Counted from the stretch's first letter, positions 30,034-40,459 are shown. The stretch is 64,000 nt of DNA from Trichodesmium erythraeum GBRTRLIN201 (GCA_018457135.1 JAGGDU010000191.1:30727-94726); one strand, 5' to 3'. Notes: generated by a model from the letters alone, not told the origin. Made by a program: numbers and translations.

Positions 30034-30657
30034 ATGAAAAAGACTCCCCGTTCTACAGCTCGCGAATTAGCTCTTCTTGCCTTAAGTCAATTACCAAAAA
30101 AATCAGGGAGTTTAGAAAAAAAGCAACTTCAAGAAGTTGTATTGGCAGCAGTTCGGACTTTAAGAATAGAGGCCCAAGATATTTTAGAAACTGCAGCAGC
30201 AGAACTACAGAGAGGGAGCGATCGCCTTCTGAATAGTCAGATAGACACTACTGATATTGAAAGTGCTAGAGTAATGCTTTATGAAGCCATAGAGTTAGGC
30301 CAAACAGCAATTAATCGTATTGGAACTGCTGTTGAATTACCAGAAATGCTTCAACTTACTAATCAATTAGAAGTTCGCAGCTATGCTATGGAAGTTCTAA
30401 CAAAAGTAAATGGTAATAGAAAAGAAGTTGATAAATTACTCCAAGAATCAATAGTGGATTGGCAGATAGAACGTTTACCCAGAATTGACCTAGATATACT
30501 TAGAATTGCAGTAGCAGAAATGATGTTTATTGGAATTCAAAAACAAGTGGCAATTAGTGAAGCAGTAGAGCTAGCCAAGCGTTATAGTGGTGAAGATGGG
30601 TATAAGTTTATCAATGGAGTGTTGCGAAGAGTTTTTGATAAAATTAATGTAATTTGA
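30034..30657 (+). CDS. nusB: Transcription antitermination factor NusB
   Basis: A 207-residue NusB that binds boxA RNA with S10 in rRNA antitermination. The family start is TARELALLALSQLP (about 8-21), and the conserved C-terminal half includes IDWQIERLPRIDLDILRIA (about 140-160), with VAISEAVELAKRYSGEDGYKFINGVLRRV (two 20-residue blocks) before the end. A long central insert (about 60-115), rich in Ala/Glu/Thr, is typical of cyanobacterial NusB and explains the length compared with about 140 in E. coli. The start is the ATG at 30034. It is followed by a transposase remnant and then ftsY. Confidence 0.93.
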   Translation: MKKTPRSTARELALLALSQLPKKSGSLEKKQLQEVVLAAVRTLRIEAQDILETAAAELQRGSDRLLNSQIDTTDIESARVMLYEAIELGQTAINRIGTAVELPEMLQLTNQLEVRSYAMEVLTKVNGNRKEVDKLLQESIVDWQIERLPRIDLDILRIAVAEMMFIGIQKQVAISEAVELAKRYSGEDGYKFINGVLRRVFDKINVI

Positions 30658-30745
30658 GGGGTCAAAGTCAAACTTAAAAGTTAAAAGTTAGATTTGATTG
30701 GAGCAGGAATTAGGGAAAAACACTAGCAGTTCCCAGAAACTGTAG

Positions 30746-30937
30746 TGCCAGGGTATATATGTGTTATTACATCGTGGATTAGAGATAGGAACTCTGGGGA
30801 AGGTAAACAGCCTCTCAAGTCTGTTTGTCGGGGGTTTATTACCTAGACAAGTGGCGTGGAGGCAGGAATACTTGCTCAATCTTGAGGTTGGGAAACCCGT
30901 ACTGTATTCGTAGGGTCAGTGTCGGGAAGATGTCACA
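30746..30937 (+). mobile_element. tnpB 3' fragment with IS200/IS605-type right end
   Basis: Bases 30746-30913 can be read for 55 codons to a TAG. They contain LLHRGLEIGTLGKVNSLSS, then GGLLPRQVAWRQEYL and EVGKPVLYS. This resembles the last part of IS200/IS605-family TnpB, just after the (missing) D-x-N-AA-x-NIL motif. The stop is followed by tcagtgtcgggaagatgtca, whose complement resembles ttgacatcctcccgacatta at 45489. I take it as the right end of the element, where the guide (omega) RNA would normally end. The rest of the element is gone. It lies in the nusB-ftsY gap, 21 bases before ftsY. Confidence 0.6.
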
Positions 30938-30958
30938 ATAGTAATATGTAAAATAAAT

Positions 30959-32620
30959 ATGGTTTTTAATTGGTTCCGTCGTAAGTATAATGATAGTTCA
31001 GACAAAACTTCAAAGGAGAAACCTGCACCTAAAAAAGAAAAGTTAGAAGCAGCTGTTGAATCACAAGAAAAATCAGAGCAGGAGTCTACAGACAGTAAAG
31101 AAGATTATTTGAGTTGGGCTAAAGCAGCCTATAAAAATATTCAAGAACAGAAAAAAGCTCAAGATAGTGTTCAAGATGCTACAGGTACTTTTGAAAAAGA
31201 GGAAAAGCTAGAAACTCAAACAACTGCTACAACAGTAAAGGTTGATCCAAGTATACCAGAGCCACCCAAAATTAAAGAACAAGAAGATATTGCAGGACAA
31301 AAAACAGAATCTACATCTACAAGCACTCAGGCCGAACTAATTCCAAGTGTAAGGGAAACTGCTCCAAGGGAAATAAAATCCTCAGAATTAAAAATTCCAG
31401 TAGAGTCAGATTCAGTGTTAGAGACAACTGCAGTAGTTGATAAAGTAGATGAAGATTTACCTTTCTGGGCTAAAGCTCAAGCGGAAAGACAAGCAAGGGT
31501 AGAACGTCTTAAAGAAACTGCTATAGAAGAACCAGAACCAGAAATTCTTCAAGAAATAACTGTAGATAACGAAACAGAAGAAATAGACCCGATAATTATT
31601 GATGAAGCATTTCTCTGGTCAGCAGAAGTTTTAGCAGCTCAAGGTCGTCGCCCAGATCAGGTTTCTGCTGAAGAAATTACTTGGTTGAAGAAATTACGGC
31701 AAGGCTTAGATAGAACTCGACGCAACTTGCTCAACCAATTGAAGGCAATTGTTGGCCAAGGACCTCTAAATCAAGATGCGGTAATGGAAATAGAGTCAAT
31801 GTTGCTACAAGCTGATGTTGGAGTAGAAGCTACTGACTATATTATAGAAACCCTACAAAATAAGTTGCGCTCAGAAGCTTTACCTCTAAAAGAGGCGATC
31901 GCTTATTTAAAAAAAATCTTACGAGACATCCTTGATGAGCCATTCAAAGATTTGGAAGTGGCTAGTGCTGCATATAACTTAACTTTTGTCCCAGAAAAGG
32001 ATTCCCTAAATATTTGGCTCTTGAATGGTGTAAATGGAGCTGGTAAGACTACAACTATTGGTAAAATTGCTCATTTAGCTACCAAGTCAGATTACAAATG
32101 TTTAATCGCAGCTGCAGATACATTTCGAGCTGCGGCAGTAGAACAATTAACAATTTGGGGACAACGAAGTGAAGTAGAGGTAATAGCTAATCCTGGTAAA
32201 AATACTGATCCAGCAGCAATAGTTTTTGATGCTATACTAGCAGCTCAAAGCAGAAATACGGAATTGTTACTGGTAGATACAGCCGGAAGACTACAAAATA
32301 AGAAAAATTTAATGGATGAACTGAGTAAAATTCATCGCATAGTAAATAGAAAAGCTCCAGATGCAGTAGTAGAATCCCTACTGGTATTAGATGCTACACT
32401 TGGTCAAAATGGTTTACGACAAGCAGAAGTATTTGCTAAAGCTGCTAAACTAAGTGGCGTAGTTTTAACAAAACTTGACGGAACTGCTAAAGGTGGTGTG
32501 GCACTTGCTGTTGTAAAGCAATTGGGTTTACCTATTCGCTTTATTGGTGTGGGAGAAAAAATAGAAGACCTCCGTCCATTTTCTAGTTATGAATTTGTTG
32601 AAGCTCTTATAAGTGGTTAA
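30959..32620 (+). CDS. ftsY: Signal recognition particle receptor FtsY
   Basis: A 553-residue SRP receptor GTPase that docks ribosome-SRP complexes at the membrane. Residues 1-220 form a long acidic, Glu/Lys/Thr-rich A domain. The N domain spans about 225-330, and the G domain has the P-loop NGVNGAGKTTTIGKIA (about 359-374), DTFRAAAVEQL, LLVDTAGR (about 438-445), VVLTKLDGTAKGG and the end GVGEKIEDLRPF. All GTPase motifs are intact. The start at 30959 gives MVFNWFRRKY, the usual amphipathic start of cyanobacterial FtsY. Any promoter between nusB and ftsY would now lie in or next to the tnpB remnant. Confidence 0.95.
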   Translation: MVFNWFRRKYNDSSDKTSKEKPAPKKEKLEAAVESQEKSEQESTDSKEDYLSWAKAAYKNIQEQKKAQDSVQDATGTFEKEEKLETQTTATTVKVDPSIPEPPKIKEQEDIAGQKTESTSTSTQAELIPSVRETAPREIKSSELKIPVESDSVLETTAVVDKVDEDLPFWAKAQAERQARVERLKETAIEEPEPEILQEITVDNETEEIDPIIIDEAFLWSAEVLAAQGRRPDQVSAEEITWLKKLRQGLDRTRRNLLNQLKAIVGQGPLNQDAVMEIESMLLQADVGVEATDYIIETLQNKLRSEALPLKEAIAYLKKILRDILDEPFKDLEVASAAYNLTFVPEKDSLNIWLLNGVNGAGKTTTIGKIAHLATKSDYKCLIAAADTFRAAAVEQLTIWGQRSEVEVIANPGKNTDPAAIVFDAILAAQSRNTELLLVDTAGRLQNKKNLMDELSKIHRIVNRKAPDAVVESLLVLDATLGQNGLRQAEVFAKAAKLSGVVLTKLDGTAKGGVALAVVKQLGLPIRFIGVGEKIEDLRPFSSYEFVEALISG

Positions 32621-33237
32621 AGGTTTATTGCTTTGACCATTGAGAATGAGAAACTGTACTGAAGTAGCAGTTGTCAAAAAATCTATGTTTTTATTTTTGG
32701 TATTTTGATCTTCCTGTAGCCCAGGTATATGAAGTACCATAGCTGTACTTGACTTTTAATGAAATCCTCTGTGTGTAAGTTAAAGATTGATATTATTTTT
32801 ATTAGTTATGTTTTTATTTATTTTTAGAAAACTAAATTAGCTATAAGTAGTCTCAAGAATGGGAAGATGATAAAATTGATTTTACAAAAACTCTTAAAGA
32901 TAACTTATGGTGAATTTGATTCGGTGACATCATATTTATATAAAAACACAAAAAAATAAAGAGTAATACTTAGTCATAAATGATGACTTAAAACTAGACT
33001 TAATCTCCTACTAACTCATAAAAATAATAACTCTATAAGTCATGCTTAATAAATTTTAAGCAAGCAAGATTGTAGTTTTCGCATTTTGCAGAATAAATTC
33101 AAACATAGTTCCAATCAAAATTATCAACGAAGCAGCAATCTAGGAAAACAATAAATCTCATAATTTCAGCTTATGAAATAATACACACTATCAGGTATCA
33201 ATAAATTTTAGTCTATCAATCTATCAAAAAAAAATCT
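32621..33237. other. Intergenic, nothing identified
   Basis: 617 AT-rich bases between ftsY and the PP2C gene. No gene or clear signal. Confidence 0.5.
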
Positions 33238-34662
33238 ATGAATGTACTACCTGTATATGGAAATTCCCCTGAACCTAGTGACCATATTGCTACTGAAAAT
33301 TCCTCACCAGTAACCTCTGCATCTGCTATTCAAAAAATGGTGGCTCGTTTAAATAAGGAACAACAAAATGTTAATGATTTATTAAGTTCTCTAGGCTTTG
33401 CCTTGCGTAGCTTCAATAATCTCAACCAGTTTCTAGAATTAATTCCACTTATGGGCTGTCGAGTAACTGATGCAGATGGCGGGGCGTTGGTATTATTTAA
33501 GCCTAATGGACAGGTTAGGTTCCAACAATTACACTGCCAAGAAGGCCAAAAATGTCAGGATATCCGAAAAGCATTAGAAATAGCAACTCGTCAATTGATT
33601 GCAGAAACAACCTTGCTTGCCGAACTGCAGGAAGTGTCTATTCAAGCTGCTAGTCTAGACTACCAAGTTAGCAATTATTTAGGAAATGATGTTCAATTAT
33701 TTGGCACGTCAATTCTAGTAAAAAACTCAGAACGAGGCCGTTTATATGTATTTAGTCACGACCCAGAATATGCTTGGACACCAACAAGGCAAAAATTAAT
33801 TCGCCTAGTAGCAGACCAGACAGCAGTAGCGATCGCCAATGATGAACTATCTAGTTCCTTACGAGAAAAAGAACGTTTAGACCGAGAAGTGGAAATAGGG
33901 GCAGAAATTCAACTCCAACTATTACCACCAAAATGTCCAGAAATTCCTGGTGTTACCCTGGCAGCACGGTGTAAAACAGCGAACCGAGTAGGAGGAGATT
34001 ATTATGACTTTATTCCCTCTAACTACGACCAGGTTAATTCTAAGCAAAAAAAACAGGACTCCTGTAAGTGGAGTATTGTAATTGGAGATGTCATGGGTAA
34101 AGGCGTACCTGCGGGTTTAATTATGACCATGACCAGAGGAATGTTGAGAGCGGAGGTATTAAACCGCCACTCACCAGCACGAGTACTACAACATTTGAAC
34201 CAAGTTATGTACGCTGATCTGGAAAATTCCCATAGATTTGTAACTTTATTTTATTCAGAGTATGATCCAGAAACTACAATTTTGTCCTATAGTAATGCTG
34301 CTCACCATCCTCCCATGTTGTGGCAAGCTGCTAGTAATTCTATTGTGAATTTGGATACTCTGGGAATGTTAATTGGTTTGGAAGTAGATTCTGAATATAA
34401 TGAAGCACAAGTAAAACTTCATCCAGGAGATACTATCATTTATTACACAGATGGGTTTACAGATGCAGCTAATAAGCACGGCGATCGTTATGATGATATT
34501 AAGTTAAGTCAAGCGTTCAAATTTGCGTGTCAAAATTATCAAGAACCACAAGAAATATTAGATTATTTATTTGAGCAAGTGGATCAATTTGTTGGAGTAG
34601 AAAATAATAACCCAGATGATATGACTCTAGTGGTAATGAGGGTAAAACTTAATGAAAAATAA
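33238..34662 (+). CDS. GAF domain + PP2C-type (SpoIIE/RsbU) serine phosphatase
   Basis: A 474-residue signalling phosphatase. Residues about 50-205 form a GAF-like sensory domain ending LIRLVADQTAVAIAND. A short helical linker follows (EKERLDREVEIGAEIQLQLL). The PP2C/SpoIIE domain (about 235-470) has metal-site residues in VGGDYYDFI, IGDVMGKGVPAGLIM, NAAHHPPML, YYTDGFTDA and DDMTLVVMRVK. All metal-ligand Asp residues are present, so it should be active. This class acts on anti-sigma-factor antagonists (STAS proteins) in partner-switching. No anti-sigma or STAS gene is nearby. It lies between ftsY and argH, an arrangement I recall from other cyanobacteria. Confidence 0.9.
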   Translation: MNVLPVYGNSPEPSDHIATENSSPVTSASAIQKMVARLNKEQQNVNDLLSSLGFALRSFNNLNQFLELIPLMGCRVTDADGGALVLFKPNGQVRFQQLHCQEGQKCQDIRKALEIATRQLIAETTLLAELQEVSIQAASLDYQVSNYLGNDVQLFGTSILVKNSERGRLYVFSHDPEYAWTPTRQKLIRLVADQTAVAIANDELSSSLREKERLDREVEIGAEIQLQLLPPKCPEIPGVTLAARCKTANRVGGDYYDFIPSNYDQVNSKQKKQDSCKWSIVIGDVMGKGVPAGLIMTMTRGMLRAEVLNRHSPARVLQHLNQVMYADLENSHRFVTLFYSEYDPETTILSYSNAAHHPPMLWQAASNSIVNLDTLGMLIGLEVDSEYNEAQVKLHPGDTIIYYTDGFTDAANKHGDRYDDIKLSQAFKFACQNYQEPQEILDYLFEQVDQFVGVENNNPDDMTLVVMRVKLNEK

Positions 34663-35001
34663 CGGTAATTAAAAGATATCAAGTTGTTTCTATGACTCTG
34701 ACAGAATAAATAGATTCTCAAGCATATAATTGATAAATAATTAGATAGGAATATGATTAATAATTACAGTAATTATTGATATTTACTAGGATTAAAAATA
34801 TTGTCTAGTCAGCAACTTTTTACTTAACAACTTGATGTAGATTTATGGGCAGGCATACAAAAATATGGGAACAAATTTATAAAATGTGGTCAGGGATGAA
34901 CAATATTTAGTTGTTCTGATAATTGGTTAGATAGTTAAAAGTATTTAACCATAATTACTCGCTATTAATAATTTTATTAAATAGGAAAAAAAATCAGTAA
35001 A
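34663..35001. other. Intergenic, nothing identified
   Basis: 339 AT-rich bases before argH. No feature that I can support. Confidence 0.5.
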
Positions 35002-36393
35002 ATGAAGCAAGATAGACAAACATGGAGCCAAAGATTTGAAAAAGCACTGCATCCTATGATAGCTAGATTTAATGCTAGTATTAGCTTTGATATTGAATTG
35101 ATTGAGCATGATATAAATGGCTCAGTAGCTCATACAAAAATGTTAGCTAAAACAGGTATTATCTCCGCTGAAGAAGGAGAAAAATTATTGACAGGTTTAG
35201 AACAAATTCGTCAAGAATATATAACCGGAAATTTTCATATAGTTGAAGATGCTGAAGACGTTCACTTTGCTGTCGAAAAAAGACTGATAGAAATCACTGG
35301 AGATGTAGGCAAAAAACTACATACAGCTAGGTCTAGAAATGACCAAGTAGGAACTGATACTAGGCTTTATTTACGAGAAAAAATTGAACAAATTCGGTTT
35401 TTATTGATCAAATTTCAAAAAGTTATATTAGAATTAGCTGAGTCTAATATTGAAACTTTAATCCCTGGTTATACTCACTTACAAAGAGCGCAACCTTTGA
35501 GTTTAGCTCATCATCTTTTGGCTTATTTTCATAAGGCGGAAAGAGATTGGGAAAGGCTAGGAGATGTTTATCGTCGAGTTAATATTTCTCCCCTTGGTTG
35601 TGGTGCTTTAGCTGGTACAACTTTTCCTATTGATAGACACTATACTGCTGAGTTATTAGGGTTTGAAAAACCTTATGCTAATAGTTTAGATGGCGTAAGT
35701 GACAGAGATTTTGCTATTGAATTTCTTTGCGCAGCTAGTATAATTATGGTGCATTTAAGTCGTTTGGCTGAAGAAATAATTGTGTGGTCATCTGAAGAAT
35801 TTAGGTTTGTAACTTTAACTGATGTTTGTTCCACAGGCTCGAGTATTATGCCTCAAAAAAAGAATCCTGATGTACCAGAGTTAGTTAGGGGAAAAACAGG
35901 TCGAGTATTTGGTCATTTACAAAGTATGTTAGTGGTGATGAAGGGTCTGCCACTAGCATATAATAAAGACTTGCAAGAAGATAAAGAAGGTTTGTTTGAT
36001 AGTATTAAAACTGTTAAAAGTTGTCTGGAGGCAATGACAATTTTATTGGAGGAAGGTTTGGAATTTAACAGTGATCGCCTAACAGAAGCAGTAGCAGAAG
36101 ATTTTTCTAATGCTACAGATGTGGCAGATTATTTAGCAGCTCGTGGTGTACCATTTCGAGAAGCTTATAATTTAGTAGGTAAGGTTGTGAAAACTTGTAT
36201 TTCTGGTGGTAAATTACTGAAAGATTTAACTATAAAAGAATGGAAGGAATTACATCCTGTTTTTGCAAGTGACATTTATGAAGCGATAACCCCTTACCAA
36301 GTAGTGTCTGCACGCAATAGCTATGGTGGAACTGGTTTTAAACAAGTAAAAACAGAAATTGACGTTGCCAAGCAAAAATTGGCAGAAAAATAA
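35002..36393 (+). CDS. argH: Argininosuccinate lyase
   Basis: A 463-residue enzyme that splits argininosuccinate into arginine and fumarate, the last step of arginine synthesis. Motifs: [34 protein letters not shown] (in two halves, about 107-128), [20 protein letters not shown], and the fumarase/aspartase signature [16 protein letters not shown] (about 280-295) with the catalytic Ser in that loop. The C-terminal [11 protein letters not shown] is also present. Length and motifs are complete. ATG start at 35002, giving [14 protein letters not shown]. Confidence 0.96.
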   Translation: MKQDRQTWSQRFEKALHPMIARFNASISFDIELIEHDINGSVAHTKMLAKTGIISAEEGEKLLTGLEQIRQEYITGNFHIVEDAEDVHFAVEKRLIEITGDVGKKLHTARSRNDQVGTDTRLYLREKIEQIRFLLIKFQKVILELAESNIETLIPGYTHLQRAQPLSLAHHLLAYFHKAERDWERLGDVYRRVNISPLGCGALAGTTFPIDRHYTAELLGFEKPYANSLDGVSDRDFAIEFLCAASIIMVHLSRLAEEIIVWSSEEFRFVTLTDVCSTGSSIMPQKKNPDVPELVRGKTGRVFGHLQSMLVVMKGLPLAYNKDLQEDKEGLFDSIKTVKSCLEAMTILLEEGLEFNSDRLTEAVAEDFSNATDVADYLAARGVPFREAYNLVGKVVKTCISGGKLLKDLTIKEWKELHPVFASDIYEAITPYQVVSARNSYGGTGFKQVKTEIDVAKQKLAEK

Positions 36394-36504
36394 ATAAATT
36401 TGGCTTCAAGCCTCACCCATAAGTGGGCTACCTTTGAGTTGTTTTTTTTGAATAAATACGGATATTATTATTGATACTATGAGTGCTAACAATTGTTAAC
36501 AATA

Positions 36505-36553
36505 CACAGTAAGAGGCTCCTGACATTCTGGGGAGCTCCCAATGCCTACTGTG
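36505..36553. repeat. Inverted repeat (imperfect hairpin)
   Basis: Outer arms CACAGTA (36505-36511) and TACTGTG (36547-36553) match perfectly. Inner arms GGCTCC (about 36515-36520) and GGGAGC (about 36531-36536) also pair. It stands in the argH downstream region. Confidence 0.6.
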
Positions 36554-37092
36554 AAAAATTCTAGGCACTTTTAAGTACTTATATCGCCTTGCTGGCTGGC
36601 CGCTTACAGAAGTTTAATTACAATGTCTAGAAGTTAGGTAACAGAAAGCTTGAGTTCGGTTACTTAGTGGGATGATGTGAAAGTACGAACTAATCTTATA
36701 CTCTAACTATACCAAAACCAGTGAAGCTTGATAAGTATAGTCATATCAGTATATATAAACTTATATAAATAAATCTCGGCAAATCAGTAATATTTAAATA
36801 GCCTACATACAGAGGAACAGGAAATTTATAGAGGAGATAGTCGGATTTATTTTTGACTTGCTGCTCTCTGACTAGGGGCTCACCTAAAGTACTAATTTTT
36901 TAAGTTTTCCTAACCGAATATCATGCGCAATAATCGATCCTAAAAAGACTAAAATAAATACTAATCAAGGCTTTGATATTTAATTAGCAAGGCCTAACTA
37001 TATTATTGATTGTGTTTTAAATCACGAAATTTTATCTCATAACCTGGCTTCTGTGTAAGTCCTATAATTATTAAAATCTAGATGGGATTATC

Positions 37093-37139
37093 TAATTTTC
37101 AAATCTAGATTTGACTATATAATTTTCAAATCTAGATTT
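37093..37139. repeat. Two 20-base direct repeats with palindromic core
   Basis: taattttcaaatctagattt occurs at 37093-37112 and again at 37120-37139, a period of 27 bases. Each contains the 12-base palindrome aaatctagattt. They lie about 55-100 bases downstream of the small basic gene on the minus strand. Confidence 0.7.
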
Positions 37140-37192
37140 TATATTTCAAAATTCATAGTTAAGAACTTTGAACATTAAAATATTAAAACATA

Positions 37193-37375
37193 CTATTCTT
37201 CTACAGCACTAGTAGTCTCTTCTGATTGATCGTTACCGTTTTGATTATTACCAGATGTAAACTTAGATGAATATCGCTTTGAGAAAAAACCTGTATTCTT
37301 CTTTTTACGAAACTTGCGTGCGTAAGCTTGATTACGTTGTGCTTTTTCTTTTTTTGGATTGCGGCGTTTAGCCAT
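37193..37375 (-). CDS. Small basic cyanobacterial protein of unknown function
   Basis: A 60-residue protein opening MAKRRNPKKEKAQRNQAYAR, followed by KFRKKKNTGFF and a Ser/Asn/Gln/Glu-rich tail ending SAVEE. The strongly basic first half and acidic tail suggest binding to RNA or to the ribosome, but that is inference; I know similar short proteins only as conserved cyanobacterial hypotheticals. The frame is open to 37396 (MLISEVI before the chosen Met), yet the MAKRRN start matches the basic core best, so ATG 37373-37375 is chosen. The gene stands alone, between two gene-free stretches. Confidence 0.72.
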   Translation of the reverse strand: MAKRRNPKKEKAQRNQAYARKFRKKKNTGFFSKRYSSKFTSGNNQNGNDQSEETTSAVEE

Positions 37376-38325
37376 TATAACCTCACTAATTAACATCCTC
37401 TGAAAGCCATAAATGGGGATTAGCTTCCTAAAAGCTACACTGAGCTATGACCCAAGATTCCTAAATCTCAAACTGGCGCGATCTAACTGATATTGCGCCT
37501 ACCTTCCAAAATTGACTCTTTTCAGGCTTTATGGCCGTTACACAGTGGTTTGCAAAAGTGGCCAATATTTTGCCCCCTGTAGAACTTTCCTAGATACTGC
37601 TAATTTAACAGTAAAAATATTTGGTTAAATATATCACTTACTTTCTCAGGAAGCAAGAGTTTTTTCAAAATTCTTGATATTAGACCAACTATATACCATT
37701 ATCAACAACTACTTAATACTCTTTCTCGACCACTGGTATTAAGTTATAAGTATTTTTTGGGCATACATAATTAGGAGAAATCCCTAGAAGGTTTAGAAAA
37801 TAGATAGAATATTCTGTATTTTCTAATAACATTGGTCTAGCCAAGTCTAAAATATAGATTTGGATTATGAAGGATTTGACGAGTTGAATCTCTAAATTTG
37901 TATATAAACTCTATATAAACTTATTTAACAAAAAAACTAAAAACCGCATTATCAAAAAAGCCCAGTTAATTATCTATAGTTTTTTCTTTAAATTTATAAA
38001 TGATATTATTTTCAAGCTTCTATTAACTCTAATATTAAGTATCTAGAACTACTTATTAAAAAAGATTTGAATCATCTCGAAAGTAATGACGACTATTAAT
38101 ATAATATTTATGAAAATACTAACTGTGGGAAAATTTTAGGAAATGGGAGATTGGGAGCAATTGATAGGAGAAAAGTATTTTTATTATGGCTAATGAATGA
38201 GACTTAATTAAGGCTCAAATTTCATCCCATTTTTCCCACTTCTACTATTTGCGGGCAAGATACCCGCATACTAAGATTTCTAAAATTAATATTTGTACCT
38301 AACATACAGAAAATCTGCTGTATAA
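37376..38325. other. Long intergenic region, nothing firm
   Basis: About 950 bases. A weak hairpin GGCGCgat...attGCGCC lies near 37472-37499, about 100 bases upstream of the small basic gene. Otherwise nothing recognised. Confidence 0.5.
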
Positions 38326-39531
38326 TCAATCTGGTAACTTATATTGCTCTACAATTTTCTTGGCAAACTCCGGTACATGAGCGTCTAATTTTTTGGGATA
38401 ATTCCGCTTTACGTAAAGATAATTACGAGTAAAATGGGAATCAATAGAAAACCGCCCATATTCCAAGCCTTTAGGACCAATTTTTTCAATTACAACTCCC
38501 ATTAATTTTGCTGCCCACATTGGTAAAGTTACAGCTTGATCATAAGCTGGAATACTTTGTTGAACAGCTTGATGTCTATCTCCCTGAGACATTAGAGGTT
38601 GAGTCTCTAATTGATTCATCACCAAATCTAGCATTTGTTTTCCTGTCTCATTTCTAACAGTAATCCACTGCCAACCAAAAGTAGCTCCCATATATCCAAC
38701 TACTAAATCTGCTAAACCATTTACATAGTCAAAACAACTGAGACAAGAAGGAGCAAAAATATCTTTTAGTTTTTTAGTATTTAAACCAAAAAATGGTACT
38801 TTTTCTACTGTTCCATCCTCATGTTTAAAATGTACTCTAAAATCTTGCATAAACTCGTAATGTACAACAGTTTCCGGGGACTTACTTGTAGTTTCCAGGA
38901 ACTTTTGTAATCCCTCTCTTGTGACATTATCTACACAAGGAGTTCCCAAAACATAGAGTTTTTCTAGATCTAATTTTTTTTCTACTGCTCGTAGTGCTTG
39001 AATCTGACAACCAACGCCTATTGCTAATATTTTTTTCATCCCAGATTTTTCAATTTTTTCTAACACTGAAAGATTAGGAGAAAGAGTCGGCTTATTAACT
39101 TTTGCTGCCAATACTTCCTCTGGTGTACGGGCAATAACTGGCATCGGTTGAAAGCGGTCTTCTTTGGTATTTTGTACACAGACTACACCTTCAACAATAC
39201 CTTGGTTGAGCATTTCACAGGCGATCGTGCTCACAATACCAGTCCATTGTGCCCCTTCAATAGGTTGTTTTTTGCGAGATGCTATCATATCTTGATAGAC
39301 ACCAAAATAGGTTTCATTTTCATCCTCCAGGTTACGAATACGTCCATGAGTTTGCATCTCCAGGTTTTCAAATTGTTGATTAAGAAATGCACAAGCTTCC
39401 TTGACATAATGAATATAATATGTATCGCACAGACCGCATTCGCTACAGAGTTCTTTAGCAGGGCGACGGGCACCTGGTCTAAGAGCTTTAGCTTTTTTGT
39501 GTTTAGGTGTATTTGGAGTTGATATAGTCAT
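38326..39531 (-). CDS. bciB: 3,8-divinyl (proto)chlorophyllide 8-vinyl reductase, F420-dehydrogenase beta-subunit family
   Basis: A 401-residue iron-sulfur flavoprotein of the coenzyme F420 hydrogenase beta-subunit family. In cyanobacteria this type (Synechocystis Slr1923) reduces the 8-vinyl group of divinyl chlorophyll precursors with ferredoxin electrons; the plant relative is 7-hydroxymethyl chlorophyll a reductase. Visible: an N-terminal Cys cluster in KELCSECGLCDTYY (about 25-38), GVGCQIQALRAV, a segment with GTPCVDN, the iron-sulfur segment FAPSCLSCFDYVN (about 262-274) and the end IDSHFTRNYLYVKRNYP. Length is normal. The start at 39531 is preceded by TAACTGATAA-type repeats. Chlorophyll-pathway partner of acsF, though not linked to it. 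Confidence 0.9.
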   Translation of the reverse strand: MTISTPNTPKHKKAKALRPGARRPAKELCSECGLCDTYYIHYVKEACAFLNQQFENLEMQTHGRIRNLEDENETYFGVYQDMIASRKKQPIEGAQWTGIVSTIACEMLNQGIVEGVVCVQNTKEDRFQPMPVIARTPEEVLAAKVNKPTLSPNLSVLEKIEKSGMKKILAIGVGCQIQALRAVEKKLDLEKLYVLGTPCVDNVTREGLQKFLETTSKSPETVVHYEFMQDFRVHFKHEDGTVEKVPFFGLNTKKLKDIFAPSCLSCFDYVNGLADLVVGYMGATFGWQWITVRNETGKQMLDLVMNQLETQPLMSQGDRHQAVQQSIPAYDQAVTLPMWAAKLMGVVIEKIGPKGLEYGRFSIDSHFTRNYLYVKRNYPKKLDAHVPEFAKKIVEQYKLPD

Positions 39532-40220
39532 TTCAGTTAATAGTTATCAGTTATCAATTATTAGTTATCTCAATAATAGAGAGGCAAAATTAGCAACTTT
39601 TATCTAAGATACCGCATTAGACTGAATATAATATAAACTCGGTTTTATATTTTTGTATCTAATATAAAGAAAGGAAAAAGTATAAACCAGGAGAGAAAAA
39701 ACCTGTTAACTCCTTCCCTACAAAAACAATTTATTACTCAAGCTAAAAAACTGAAGAGGTGAGAGCCGCTGTCATAAGTTTCCGCTATACTATACAGCGA
39801 TCTTTAAATGTTCTATTATCCAAGCTCATCAAAATTTCTTGATCATGAAAAAAAGTCGCGCGAGTTTCTGGTAAAAGTAGAGGAAAAGTTAGAATACACA
39901 TAAAAATTACAGGGTTTTTATTACCAGTGAGAAATTGTTCTTTGGCAAGAGGTTCAGAGATTAAATAAAGTACTCAGTTTTGTCTCTAATTAAATTGGCA
40001 AACTGGTAAGATTATATTTGCTTGCTTTCCCAAAAAAATTAGAGAGGCAAAGGGTTAGAAGGTTTGTGCGCAAATTGTTGACTTCAGGGGTTACGGTATG
40101 CGCTCGCTTCAACAAGCTTAAAAAAATTAAAAATAGTGGTTTAGTTGCTAAATTTGTTGCTTGATATTTTGTGAAATGTCTAACAGATGAAAATTAAAAA
40201 ATGGATTTCACTGCTATAAG
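39532..40220. other. Gene-free region upstream of bciB
   Basis: TAACTGATAA-type repeats lie at 39537-39570 next to the bciB start. The rest (to about 40220) looks like decayed DNA with no readable gene. Confidence 0.5.
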
Positions 40221-40459
40221 GTTTTAGGTAACTTAGGTAATGCTTCTGAAACTGTGGTAAAAACTATTTTAGGTTTGCTTGAAAATAACGAGCACAATTT
40301 GGTAGTGCATCATAATGTTGTAAAAGCTTTGAGTAAATTAGGCAATGCTTCCGAAGCTTTGGTATAAGTACTGTTAAACTTAGTTGAAGATAATAATTCG
40401 GCTGTATCTCTGTTTTCAAGGTGTTAGAAAAGCTAGACAATAATTTAGAAACTGAATAA
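40221..40459 (+). pseudogene. HEAT-repeat protein remnant
   Basis: One frame reads VLGNLGNASETVVKTILGLL, then VVHHNVVKALSKLGNASEAL up to a stop, then VLLNLVEDNNSAVS. After a frameshift it ends VLEKLDNNLETE and TAA at 40457-40459. The units of about 30 residues with the LGKLGNASE motif are tandem HEAT/armadillo-like repeats, which in filamentous cyanobacteria often form the C-terminus of large NACHT-type STAND proteins. No ATPase part is left here. Confidence 0.65.

Larger units (their letters stand above)
36394..37192. other. Intergenic with hairpins and short repeats, argH to small basic gene
   Basis: About 800 bases between convergent genes. It holds a possible argH terminator (agcc...gggct followed by gttgtttttttt, about 36406-36449), the palindrome TAACAATTGTTA (36487-36498), a 49-base inverted repeat (36505-36553) and two copies of taattttcaaatctagattt (37093-37112 and 37120-37139). 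No gene is seen. Confidence 0.6.
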
